Shown in pieces: positions 15,621-23,539 of a DNA stretch of 64,000 nt. The position numbers were made by a program, and so were the translations under genes. The stretch is taken from positions 62,001 to 126,000 of the forward strand of contig QAKI01000051.1 in NCBI GenBank assembly GCA_003343905.1. The letters are read 5' to 3'. Within the stretch, counting starts at the first letter, position 1. Each line of letters starts with the position of its first letter. The notes under the pieces are model-generated. The model worked only from the letters and a program-made list of their open reading frames with translations, did no database searches and was not told the origin of the DNA. This DNA comes from Subdoligranulum variabile. GTDB lineage: Bacteria; Bacillota; Clostridia; Oscillospirales; Ruminococcaceae.

Positions 15621-15974
15621 TCAAAGTTTTTCCTCCAGATCCCGCACGCGCTTTTCCAGAATGGCGTTGGCCTGCGTCAGGCGCTTGCACTTGTCAGCCA
15701 ACTGGGTGATGGCGATACTCAGGGACAGCAGCACCACCAGCACAAAGCAGAACATCAGCAGGAACACCAGATTGACGGGCATCTCCACGTCCAGCAGGTC
15801 CCGCAGCACAAACACCACATACGGGAACAGCGCAAAGATCACCAGCCCCACGGCCAGCCCCAGCCACAGCAGGCTGTACTTGACGCTCATCAGCCCGCGC
15901 TTGAGCAGCACAAAGATCATCACCAGCAGGGCCAGCGCGCCCAGGATCATAAAGAATTGCAGTTGTGCCGTCAT
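15621..15974 (-). CDS. DUF2304 small membrane protein
   Basis: A 117-residue protein with three hydrophobic segments (about 8-24, 34-54, 68-88) and a charged C-terminal coiled coil (LADKCKRLTQANAILEKRVRDLEEKL), the DUF2304 layout. DUF2304 proteins are regularly encoded next to DPM-type GT2 glycosyltransferases, as here: its ATG overlaps the GT2 stop by 4 bases. By analogy it may help the glycosyltransferase act at the membrane or with an undecaprenyl-phosphate sugar. That is inference. Confidence 0.8.
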   Translation of the reverse strand: MTAQLQFFMILGALALLVMIFVLLKRGLMSVKYSLLWLGLAVGLVIFALFPYVVFVLRDLLDVEMPVNLVFLLMFCFVLVVLLSLSIAITQLADKCKRLTQANAILEKRVRDLEEKL

Positions 15975-16690
15975 TTTCGATCCCTCCGTACTTTATGGAT
16001 GGAAAAACGGTCGATGAGTAAGGCCAGCGACACCTTTACCATGTAGTAGACGCTCTTGAAGCTCGAAATGCTGGAAACGCCGCCCTGGCGCTCCCGCATG
16101 ATGACCGGGGCCTCCCCGACCGTAAAGCCCGCCAGGCAGGCCGCCAGGATCGCTTCGGGTTCAGGGTAGTCGGTGGCGTAATGCTCGGCAAAGTAGGCGG
16201 TCATCTGCGCGTTGGTGGCGCGGAAACCGCTCGTCACATCCAGCACATGGCGGCCGCACAGCAGCCGGATCAGGCCGCTCAAAAAGCGGATGCCCACCCG
16301 CCGCATAAAGCTGGTCTGGAAGCCTTCCTTTTTGATGAAGCGGCTGCCGATGCACATATCGCAGCGCCCTTCCAGCACGGGGCGCACGATCTCATACAGG
16401 TAGGCGGGGTCATGCTGGCCGTCGCCGTCCATCTGGATCGCCACATCGTACCCGCAGCGTTTGGCATAGCGGTAGCCGCACTGCACGGCGCCGCCGATCC
16501 CCAGGTTGACCGGCAGATCCAGGAAGGGATACCCGTGGCTTTGCAGCAGCGCCGCGCTGCCGTCGGTGGAACAGTCATTGATGACGAGAAAATCCACGTC
16601 CGGGCAGGCCGCTTTCAGGCGTTCCACGGTGTTTACAATGTTTTGTTCCTCATTGTAGCAGGGGATCAGCACCAAAATTTTTCTGTCCAA
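15971..16690 (-). CDS. Family 2 glycosyltransferase (dolichyl-phosphate mannosyltransferase-like)
   Basis: A 239-residue soluble GT-A fold enzyme: LVLIPCYNEEQNI, FLVINDCSTDGS (nucleotide-binding Asp), VAIQMDGDGQHDP (DxD metal site) and GSRF. It resembles the DPM1-like subfamily that transfers sugars from NDP donors to polyprenyl phosphate. It has no membrane helices of its own; the overlapping DUF2304 gene probably supplies the membrane part. The neighbouring genes place it in polysaccharide assembly. Confidence 0.87.
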   Translation of the reverse strand: MDRKILVLIPCYNEEQNIVNTVERLKAACPDVDFLVINDCSTDGSAALLQSHGYPFLDLPVNLGIGGAVQCGYRYAKRCGYDVAIQMDGDGQHDPAYLYEIVRPVLEGRCDMCIGSRFIKKEGFQTSFMRRVGIRFLSGLIRLLCGRHVLDVTSGFRATNAQMTAYFAEHYATDYPEPEAILAACLAGFTVGEAPVIMRERQGGVSSISSFKSVYYMVKVSLALLIDRFSIHKVRRDRK

Positions 16691-16713
16691 AGGGGCACCT
16701 CACATCCGGGCGG

Positions 16714-17937
16714 TCATTCGCCCTGCAAAATAAATGTTTCCAAACGCCGCAGCAGTTCCGCGCGGCGGTAATGGTCCAGGTAGTAGGCTTTAGAGTGTTC
16801 GCCCAAGGCGGCGCGCTCTGCGGCGGGCATGGCGTACAGCCGCAGCAGGTTTTCGGTCAGTGCCTGCTGGTCGCAGGCGGGGCTTACCAGTCCACCGCCG
16901 CTTTCCTGCACGGCGGCATGCCCGGCCCCGTTCATGCTGGCGATCACCGGCTTGCCGGCCGCCATATAACTGGCGAGTTTGCCGGGGACCGTCAGTCCCA
17001 GGTCGGGGGAATCGGAGAGCGAGATCAGCAGCGCGTCGGCCAGGGCGGTGAACTTCGGGATCTCCCGCGCCGGAACGCTGCCGTAAAAGGTCACGGCGTC
17101 CCCGGCGTTCAGTTTCCGTGCCAGCGTTTCCAGCGCTTCCCGGCTCATGCCGTCACCCACCAGCAGCAGGTGCAGGTCCGCGGCTCCCGCGGCCCGCGCG
17201 TCCAGAACGGCGCGCAGCACCATGTCCAGGCTTTGGGCCGGGGTCATCGTGCCGGTGAACACCAGATTGAACCGCCCGCCGAACCGCGCTTCCAGCGCGG
17301 GGTCGTGCTGGGGCACGGCGTAAAAATCCTCGCAGTACTGCGGGATCGCCGCCACCTGCCGGGGGCTTTTGCCCGTGCGCTGGCACAGCCGCTGTTGCAG
17401 CGGTTCACTCATGGCGATCAGCCGGTCCGCCTTTTTATACAGGCTGTCGCTGACTTTCTGGGCAACGGCGCGCAGGGCGCGGTTGCGCACCGGCAGCACG
17501 CTGTACAGGTTTTCGGGCCAGAGGTCCAGCACATAGTTGGTGAAGGGGATATGGTGTTTTTTGGCGTAGCGGATGGCGGGCCAGCACATGAGCACCGGGC
17601 TGGTGTTGAAGCAGAACACCGCGTCGTACCCGCCCGGCAGCCGCCCCAAAGCGGCCGCCGCATACAGCGGCCAACTGACGTAGTTCAAAAAGATGTTGAC
17701 GCTCGTGTTGCCCTTGCGGGGCCATTCGCGGGCGCGGAACACCTGGGCGGTGCCGTAGTGTTCCTCCCACGGGCCGTGGGCGCTGTAACCGTCGAACCAT
17801 TCCCCTTTGGGGTAGTTGGGCAGGCCGCAGAGCACATCCACCTCCAGCCCGTCCTCAAGAAAGCCCTCCACGATGTCGTTGATGCGGAAGTTCTCCGGCC
17901 AGAAATGCTGGGTCACAACAAGGATACGGCGGCCCAT
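16714..17937 (-). CDS. GT4 glycosyltransferase, WbuB-like (probable L-FucNAc transferase)
   Basis: A 407-residue GT-B enzyme. It starts RILVVTQHFWPENFRINDIV, typical of the WbuB-like GT4 subfamily, and has the C-terminal donor-binding region (FYGSVPAREIPKFTALADALLISLSDSPDLGLTVPGKLASYMAAGKPVI shortened here to the key segment VPGKLASYMAAGKPV with its acidic neighbours). ATG 17937 follows one base after the fnlC stop (TGAgATG), with GGAGAAAG upstream. In known O-antigen clusters WbuB homologues beside fnlC transfer L-FucNAc. That specificity here is an inference from family and context. Confidence 0.85.
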   Translation of the reverse strand: MGRRILVVTQHFWPENFRINDIVEGFLEDGLEVDVLCGLPNYPKGEWFDGYSAHGPWEEHYGTAQVFRAREWPRKGNTSVNIFLNYVSWPLYAAAALGRLPGGYDAVFCFNTSPVLMCWPAIRYAKKHHIPFTNYVLDLWPENLYSVLPVRNRALRAVAQKVSDSLYKKADRLIAMSEPLQQRLCQRTGKSPRQVAAIPQYCEDFYAVPQHDPALEARFGGRFNLVFTGTMTPAQSLDMVLRAVLDARAAGAADLHLLLVGDGMSREALETLARKLNAGDAVTFYGSVPAREIPKFTALADALLISLSDSPDLGLTVPGKLASYMAAGKPVIASMNGAGHAAVQESGGGLVSPACDQQALTENLLRLYAMPAAERAALGEHSKAYYLDHYRRAELLRRLETFILQGE

Positions 17938-17938
17938 C

Positions 17939-19078
17939 TCAGTTCTTTCTCCAAACCATCTTGTTGACGACGCCGGTATAACTCTGGATGATCTTGACGA
18001 CCTTGTTAGAAACGTCCTCCACATAGTACGGCACCGGGATGCCGTTGTCGCCCGCGGCGTTCATGGCCACGGCGGTCTGCACGGCCTGTTCCACACCGCC
18101 GGCGCGCAGGCCCGCCAGCACAAAACAGCCCTTGTCCAGGGCTTCGGGGCGCTCGGTGGACGTGCGGATGCAGACGGCGGGGAAGGGGTGCCCCACGCTC
18201 AGGAAGAAGCTGGATTCCTCCGGCAGGGTGCCGGAGTCGCTCACCACGCAGAAGGCGTTCATCTGCAAATGGTTGTAGTCATGGAAGCCCAGCGGCTCAT
18301 GCAGGCGCACCCGCGGGTCCAGTTGGAAGTTCATGGCGTCCAGCCGCTTTTTGCTGCGGGGATGGCAGGAATACAGGATCGGCATATCATAGGTCTCGGC
18401 CAGATGGTTGATGGAAGTGAACAGGTCCACGAAGTTCTGTTCGGTGTCGATGTTCTCCTCCCGGTGGGCCGAAAGCAGCATATACTTTTTGGGTTCCAGC
18501 CCCAGCCGTTCCAGCACGTCGGACGCCTCGATGCGTTCCAGGTTGGCGTGCAGCACCTCGGCCATCGGGCTGCCGGTCACGAAGGTGCGCTCCTTGGCGG
18601 TACCCTCGGCGTTCAGGTAGCGGCGGGCATGCTCCGAATAGCACAGATTCACATCCGCGATGTGGTCCACGATGCGGCGATTGGTCTCCTCCGGCAGGCA
18701 CTCGTCAAAGCAGCGGTTGCCCGCTTCCATGTGGAAGATGGGGATGTGCAGCCGCTTGGCGCCGATGGCGGACAGGCAGCTGTTGGTATCGCCCAAAATC
18801 AGCAGGGCGTCGGGCTGCTGTTCGGCCATCAGCGCATAGGACTTGGCGATGATGTTGCCGATGGTCTCGCCCAGGTCCTTGCCCACCGCATCCAGGTAAA
18901 AATCCGGCGCACGCAGGCCCAGATCCTCAAAAAAAATCTGGTTCAGCGTGTAGTCGTAGTTCTGCCCGGTGTGGACAAGGATCTGGTCGAAGTATTTGTC
19001 GCATTTTTTGATGACGGCCGACAGCCGGATGATCTCCGGCCGGGTGCCGATGATGGTCATAAGTTTCAGTTTTTTCAC
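17939..19078 (-). CDS. fnlC: UDP-N-acetyl-L-fucosamine synthase, C-2 epimerase (FnlC/WbjD/Cap5G-like)
   Basis: A 379-residue member of the non-hydrolysing UDP-GlcNAc 2-epimerase family: TIIGTRPEIIRLSAVI, LVHTGQNYD, LLILGDTNSCLSA, HMEAGNRCFDECLPEE (catalytic acidic residues), LSAHREENID and VVSDSGTLPEESSF. With homologues of FnlA and FnlB nearby, the most likely reaction is C-2 epimerisation giving UDP-L-FucNAc, rather than UDP-ManNAc formation. The start is GTG 19078 behind AAAGGA. A small unrelated membrane gene separates it from fnlB. Confidence 0.88.
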   Translation of the reverse strand: MKKLKLMTIIGTRPEIIRLSAVIKKCDKYFDQILVHTGQNYDYTLNQIFFEDLGLRAPDFYLDAVGKDLGETIGNIIAKSYALMAEQQPDALLILGDTNSCLSAIGAKRLHIPIFHMEAGNRCFDECLPEETNRRIVDHIADVNLCYSEHARRYLNAEGTAKERTFVTGSPMAEVLHANLERIEASDVLERLGLEPKKYMLLSAHREENIDTEQNFVDLFTSINHLAETYDMPILYSCHPRSKKRLDAMNFQLDPRVRLHEPLGFHDYNHLQMNAFCVVSDSGTLPEESSFFLSVGHPFPAVCIRTSTERPEALDKGCFVLAGLRAGGVEQAVQTAVAMNAAGDNGIPVPYYVEDVSNKVVKIIQSYTGVVNKMVWRKN

Positions 19079-19139
19079 GATGCAACTATCCTTTACCTAT
19101 ATACTTTGGCGGACCGGCGGGAAAAAGCGGAAAGACCGG

Positions 19140-19610
19140 TCACAGATCGAGCGCACAGCGGCGCGGGTCGGCGGGGTCCACATAGACCGTCACGCGGCCG
19201 TCCGCCGGCAGAAGGGGCCGCACCCAGTAGTAGCGGCTGCGCCCGTCGTAGCGTACCCCGTCCACGGTGTAATGGAACCGCAGGGCGAAGGTCCGCGTGA
19301 ACAGCGCAGTCCCGGAGTGCATCCGAACGCCTTCGCTCTCGCCGTCTATATGGCCGGAAACGGTCATCCCGTTTTCGATCAGCAGACGGTCACCGCGCAG
19401 CGCGGCGGCATGGGAGGCGAACAGAAGGGCGGCGGGCACAAGGAACAACGCGGGACGAAAGGCGTTCTCCCAGGACAGGTCCGGGAGGACGGCGCACAGA
19501 CAAAGCAAACCGCAGAACGCCAGCAAACTGCCGGCAAGCCCGCACCTGGTGGCAGTCAGACGGAAAAGCGCCTGCTGCAGGCGGACGGCTATGAATCTCA
19601 GCGTGTTCAT
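19140..19610 (-). CDS. Small two-helix membrane protein, DUF3592-like
   Basis: A 156-residue protein with two hydrophobic segments (about residues 22-44 and 48-68). A C-terminal beta-rich domain has LRFHYTVDGVRYDGRSRYYW and VTVYVDPADPRRCAL, which resembles DUF3592-type domains. ATG 19610 (MNTLRFIAVRL) follows AAGAAGG; longer readings have no ribosome site. It interrupts the usual fnlB-fnlC order on the same strand, so it is probably co-transcribed. No role in sugar synthesis can be inferred. Confidence 0.6.
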   Translation of the reverse strand: MNTLRFIAVRLQQALFRLTATRCGLAGSLLAFCGLLCLCAVLPDLSWENAFRPALFLVPAALLFASHAAALRGDRLLIENGMTVSGHIDGESEGVRMHSGTALFTRTFALRFHYTVDGVRYDGRSRYYWVRPLLPADGRVTVYVDPADPRRCALDL

Positions 19611-19693
19611 GGGATGGCCTTCTTTAATATAATGTATAAAGCTCCGTAAAGCTGCGGCGTGCCCAAAACAGGGCAGACCGTCCGGACCGTGTT

Positions 19694-20878
19694 TCAGACC
19701 GGCAGGGCGAAAGTGTCCGGGTGGTTGGGGTCGAACGCTTCGTTCGCCCACATAACGGTCACCATGTCGCCGCTGCCCACGTTTTCGATGTTGTGGGTGT
19801 AACCGCAGGGAATATCCACTACCTGCAGCTTGTCGCCGCTCACATGGTATTCGATCACATGGTCGGAGTCGATGCGGCGGAAACGGATCACGCCCTCGCC
19901 CTTCACGACCAGAAATTTCTCGTTCTTGGTGTGGTGCCAGTGGTTGCCCTTGACGATGCCGGGGCGGGAGATGTTCACACTGACCTGCCCGCGCTCCGGC
20001 GTGCGCAGGAACTCGGTGAAGCTGCCGCGGTCGTCGTAGTGCATGTTCAGGTCGTAGGCAAAGCCGTCTTCCGGCAGATAGGAAAGATAGGTGGAATAGA
20101 GTTTCTTCTCAAAGCTGTCCGCCGCCAGCGCGGGAACGTCCAGCGTGGGCAGGCCGTCGGCGCCCAGGGCTTTGGCAGCGTCGCCGCCGCGGGCTTTGGC
20201 AAAGCCCTGCAAAGTTGCGGCCAGATGCCCCAGCGTTACCCGGTGCACCGGGTGGATGCGGCAGAAGCCCTCGGCGTCGCGCTGGGCGGTACCGTGCAGC
20301 AGTACGTCCAGCAGGCACTGGACCACATCGTCGATGTAGACCAGCGGCAATTCGAAAGCGGGGTCCCGCACCTCGATGGGCAGCCCGCGCGCGATGTTGT
20401 AGCAGAAAGTGGCCACAACGCTGTTGTAGTTGGGGCGGCACCATTTGCCGAACACGCCCTCCATGCGGAAGACATACACCGGCGCGCCGGTGGCCTGCCC
20501 GTGGGCGAAGATGGCGTCTTCAGCCTGCTTTTTGCTCTTGCCGTAGTCGTTGTCCAGCGCGGCCTGGATGCTGCTGGTCACCACCACCGGGGCACGGTTG
20601 CCGCTGCGGGCCAGCAGGTCCAGCATCGTTTCGGTCAGCCCGGCGTTGCCCTGGTAGAATTCGCTGGGGTCCTTGGGGCGGTTGATGCCCGCCAGATGGA
20701 CCACGAACGCCGCGCGGCGGCAGTAATCGGCCAGCGTTTCCACCGTGTCGTCCTTTTCAAACAGCAGCAGGTCCCGGCAGCCCATGGCGTGCAGCGTGGC
20801 TACCAGATTGCGGCCCACGAACCCGCCCGCGCCGGTGATGAGGATGGGGGAGGGCAAAGTGGTATTCTCACTCGGCAT
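19694..20878 (-). CDS. fnlB: UDP-2-acetamido-2,6-dideoxy-hexose reductase/epimerase (FnlB/WbjC/Cap5F-like)
   Basis: A 394-residue bifunctional enzyme. An N-terminal extended SDR domain (ILITGAGGFVGRNLV, VHLAGINRPKDPSEF, YGKSKKQAE with the Tyr-x-x-x-Lys pair) is joined from about residue 275 to a cupin (NISRPGIVKGNHWHHTKNEKF, IPCGYTHNIENVG). This fusion is characteristic of Cap5F/WbjC, which performs the middle step to UDP-L-FucNAc. ATG 20878 is chosen because GAGGAG lies 10 bases upstream inside the end of fnlA. The two genes overlap by 11 bases. Confidence 0.9.
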   Translation of the reverse strand: MPSENTTLPSPILITGAGGFVGRNLVATLHAMGCRDLLLFEKDDTVETLADYCRRAAFVVHLAGINRPKDPSEFYQGNAGLTETMLDLLARSGNRAPVVVTSSIQAALDNDYGKSKKQAEDAIFAHGQATGAPVYVFRMEGVFGKWCRPNYNSVVATFCYNIARGLPIEVRDPAFELPLVYIDDVVQCLLDVLLHGTAQRDAEGFCRIHPVHRVTLGHLAATLQGFAKARGGDAAKALGADGLPTLDVPALAADSFEKKLYSTYLSYLPEDGFAYDLNMHYDDRGSFTEFLRTPERGQVSVNISRPGIVKGNHWHHTKNEKFLVVKGEGVIRFRRIDSDHVIEYHVSGDKLQVVDIPCGYTHNIENVGSGDMVTVMWANEAFDPNHPDTFALPV

Positions 20879-21917
20879 TTTTGGCAAGCTCCTCTTTGAT
20901 GTAGTCGGTGGTCATGATCTTTTCGATCGTCTGTTCCACGTTCAGGCGGCGGGTGTTGTGGCTGGTGTAGTCCTCGTCGGCCTGGGTGTGGACCTGACCT
21001 TTGACGAAGAACTTGTCGTAGTTAAGGTCGCGGGTATCGGCCGCCACGCGGAAATAGTTGCCCATGTCCTCGCTGCGCGTGCGTTCCTCCTTCGTCATCA
21101 GCGTTTCGTACAGCTTTTCGCCGTGGCGGGTGCCGATGATGCGGGTGCCGGTGTCGCCGAACAGCTTCTGCACCGCCTTCGCCAGGTCGCCGATGGTGGA
21201 AGCGTCGGATTTCTGGATGAACAGGTCGCCGGGGTTGGCGTGCTCAAACGCAAACATGACCAGATCCACGGCCTCGTCCAGGTTCATCAGGAAGCGGGTC
21301 ATATCGGGGTTGGTGATGGTGATGGGGTTGCCCGCGCGGATCTGATCCACGAACAGCGGGATCACGCTGCCGCGGCTGCACATGACGTTGCCGTAGCGGG
21401 TGCAGCAGATGACCGGGCCGCCGCGCTGGGCGGACACGCGCGCATTGGCGGTGATGACGTGCTCCATCATCGCCTTGGAGATGCCCATGGCATTGATGGG
21501 GTAGGCCGCCTTGTCGGTGGACAGGCAGACCACCCGTTCCACATTGGCCTCGATGGCGGCATGCAGCAGGTTGTCGGTGCCTTCAATATTGGTGCGCACG
21601 GCTTCCATGGGGAAGAACTCGCAGGACGGCACCTGCTTGAGCGCCGCCGCGTGGAAGATGAAGTTGACGCCGGGCATCACATCCCGCAGGCTCTGGATGT
21701 TGCGCACGTCGCCGATGTAGAACTTGACCTTTTCGTAGTGTTCGGGGTAGCGGGCCTGCAGTTCGTGGCGCATATCGTCCTGCTTTTTCTCGTCACGGGA
21801 AAAAATACGGATCTCGCCGATGTCGGTGGTCAGGAAATGCTTCAGCACCGTATGACCGAAACTGCCGGTACCGCCGGTGATCAGAAGAGTCTTGTCCTTG
21901 AAAATGCTGTTTGCCAT
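20868..21917 (-). CDS. fnlA: UDP-GlcNAc 4,6-dehydratase/5-epimerase (FnlA/WbjB/Cap5E-like)
   Basis: A 349-residue CapD-type SDR enzyme: LLITGGTGSFGHTVLKHFL (NAD site), RIFSRDEKKQDDMRHEL, FHAAALKQVPSCEFFPMEAV, LSTDKAAYPINAMGISKAMME (catalytic region with Lys) and CCTRYGNVMCSRGSVIPLF. The short length, without CapD membrane helices, fits the FnlA/Cap5E group that starts UDP-L-FucNAc synthesis. AAGGAGG precedes ATG 21917. It is the first gene of the leftward cluster, and a 14-bp palindrome lies upstream. Confidence 0.92.
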   Translation of the reverse strand: MANSIFKDKTLLITGGTGSFGHTVLKHFLTTDIGEIRIFSRDEKKQDDMRHELQARYPEHYEKVKFYIGDVRNIQSLRDVMPGVNFIFHAAALKQVPSCEFFPMEAVRTNIEGTDNLLHAAIEANVERVVCLSTDKAAYPINAMGISKAMMEHVITANARVSAQRGGPVICCTRYGNVMCSRGSVIPLFVDQIRAGNPITITNPDMTRFLMNLDEAVDLVMFAFEHANPGDLFIQKSDASTIGDLAKAVQKLFGDTGTRIIGTRHGEKLYETLMTKEERTRSEDMGNYFRVAADTRDLNYDKFFVKGQVHTQADEDYTSHNTRRLNVEQTIEKIMTTDYIKEELAKNAE

Positions 21918-21987
21918 GGGGGCCTCCTTATTTTTCCTGCGCACAAAGGCACAAATATCCTTTTATAATCTTTATTATTTTAGCACA

Positions 21988-22001
21988 CAAACGGCCGTTT
22001 G
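21988..22001. promoter_or_regulatory. Perfect 14-bp palindrome between divergent fnlA and pepT
   Basis: CAAACGGCCGTTTG is fully self-complementary. It lies about 70 bases upstream of fnlA and just before the pepT -35. On the minus strand a weak promoter (TTGTGT, 17 bases, TATAAA) lies next to it. It could be an operator or, with no loop, simply a chance site. Confidence 0.4.
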
Positions 22002-22015
22002 AAAAGTAGACTGCC

Positions 22016-22044
22016 TTGGAAAATGCTGCTTTTTGTGGTATAAT
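22016..22044 (+). promoter_or_regulatory. Promoter of pepT
   Basis: TTGGAA (22016-22021), a 17-base spacer and a perfect TATAAT (22039-22044). The about 100-base leader contains a GCGCGCC/GGCGCGC hairpin near 22072-22094. Confidence 0.75.
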
Positions 22045-22148
22045 AGCGGCATGGCGGCGGTCATGCCGTTTTTGCGCGCCGTTTTGGCGCGCCACATTCC
22101 AAATACAGGCGGGGTTCCCGCCGCAGATATAAAGGAGGAAGCAGCCTT

Positions 22149-23363
22149 ATGCGCGCTTACGAACGGTTTTTGCAGTATGTCACCGTGCACACTACCTCGG
22201 ACCCCAACACCGGGACCCATCCCAGCACCATGCGCCAGTTCGACCTGGCCCGCAAACTGGTGGAGGAGCTGAAAGGCCTGGGCCTGACGGACGCCCATGT
22301 GGATGAGCACTGCTATGTCTACGCCACGCTGCCCGCCACCCCGGGGCAGGAGAACGCGCCCGCGCTGGGCTTCATCGCCCATGTGGATACCACCGACGAC
22401 GCCAGCGGCGAGAACGTCAAGCCGCAGCTTCACCCCAACTATGACGGCGGCCCCGTCACACTGCCCGCCACCGGCGCGGTGCTGGACCCGGCAGTGTTCC
22501 CGTTCCTCAAAGAGATGAAAGGCCAGACCCTTATCACGGCGGACGGCTCCACGCTGCTGGGCGCCGACGATAAGGCCGGCGTGGCCGAGATCATGACGAT
22601 GGTGGAGCGCGTGCAGGCCGAGGGCCGCCCCCATGGCAAGCTGTGCATCGGCTTCACCCCGGACGAAGAGATCAGCGAGGGCGCCAGCCTGTTCGATGTG
22701 GACCATTTCGGCGCGTCGTATGCTTACACAGTGGACGGCGACGACGTGGGCGAGATCAGCTATGAAAACTTCAACGCCGCCGCGGCCATCGTGACGGTGC
22801 ACGGTTTCAGCGTGCATCCCGGCAGCGCCAAGAACGCCATGCGCAACGCCCAGAATATTGCCATCGAGTTCCATCAGGCGCTCCCGGCGTTCTCCCGCCC
22901 GGAGCACACCGAAGGGCGCGAAGGATTCTTCCACCTGACCAGCATGCAGGGCGATGTGACCACCGCCCATCTGGGCTACATCGTGCGCGACCATGACGCC
23001 GCCAGGTTCGCGGCCCGCAAGGCGCAGATGCAGCACATTGCCGACTGCCTGAACGAGCGGTACGGCGCGGGCACCGTGGAACTGGAACTGCACGACAGCT
23101 ACTATAATATGGAGGAGAAGATCCGTCCCCATTTCCATCTGGTGGAAAACGCCCGCAAGGCCATCCGTGCGGCGGGGCTGGAACCCATCGAAACGCCTGT
23201 GCGCGGCGGCACCGACGGCGCCACCCTGAGCTACATGGGCCTGCCCTGCCCGAACCTGGGCACCGGCGGGTTCAACTTCCATGGCCCCTGCGAGTGCATC
23301 ACGGCAGAAAAGATGGACCAGAGCGTGGAAGTCCTGCTCAATCTGGTAGACCTCTACAAGTAA
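22149..23363 (+). CDS. pepT: Peptidase T (tripeptide aminopeptidase)
   Basis: A 404-residue M20-family zinc aminopeptidase that cleaves the N-terminal residue from tripeptides in the cytoplasm. Seen: GFIAHVDTTDDASGENVKP (metal-binding His and Asp), LLGADDKAGVAEIM (bridging Asp), GFTPDEEISEGA (catalytic Glu-Glu), a lid domain, and PVRGGTDGATLSYMGLPCPNLGTGG near the C-terminus. AAAGGAGG precedes ATG 22149. Length is normal. It is transcribed divergently from fnlA. Confidence 0.95.
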   Translation: MRAYERFLQYVTVHTTSDPNTGTHPSTMRQFDLARKLVEELKGLGLTDAHVDEHCYVYATLPATPGQENAPALGFIAHVDTTDDASGENVKPQLHPNYDGGPVTLPATGAVLDPAVFPFLKEMKGQTLITADGSTLLGADDKAGVAEIMTMVERVQAEGRPHGKLCIGFTPDEEISEGASLFDVDHFGASYAYTVDGDDVGEISYENFNAAAAIVTVHGFSVHPGSAKNAMRNAQNIAIEFHQALPAFSRPEHTEGREGFFHLTSMQGDVTTAHLGYIVRDHDAARFAARKAQMQHIADCLNERYGAGTVELELHDSYYNMEEKIRPHFHLVENARKAIRAAGLEPIETPVRGGTDGATLSYMGLPCPNLGTGGFNFHGPCECITAEKMDQSVEVLLNLVDLYK

Positions 23364-23435
23364 GCCGTTCATTGGGTGGTCAAGCTGCATAAACGGCCAA
23401 GCTGCTGATTTCACAAGACTTTTTATAGGTACGGC

Positions 23436-23466
23436 AAAGCGCCGGAGCATTTTGCTCCGGCGCTTT
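23436..23466 (+). terminator. Terminator of pepT
   Basis: AAAGCGCCGGAGC (23436-23448) pairs with GCTCCGGCGCTTT (23454-23466), followed by CTTG. It is the first of two strong hairpins between the convergent genes. Confidence 0.85.
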
Positions 23467-23477
23467 CTTGTATAACG

Positions 23478-23508
23478 AAAAAGCACGGTGCAGCGCACCG
23501 TGCTTTTT
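23478..23508. terminator. Bidirectional terminator between pepT and the Mrr-like gene
   Basis: AAAAAGCACGGTGC (23478-23491) and GCACCGTGCTTTTT (23495-23508) form a perfect 14-bp stem with a 3-base loop and U-runs in both directions. Confidence 0.9.
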
Positions 23509-23539
23509 ATATGAGCGCAACAGTCAGTAAACGGTTCGA

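Noticed and set aside
12845..15709. Long open frame (954 codons) on the plus strand
   Set aside because: It is antisense to the MBOAT and SGNH-like genes and composed of low-complexity H/Q/G/R-rich sequence. The minus-strand genes have clear motifs and ribosome sites.
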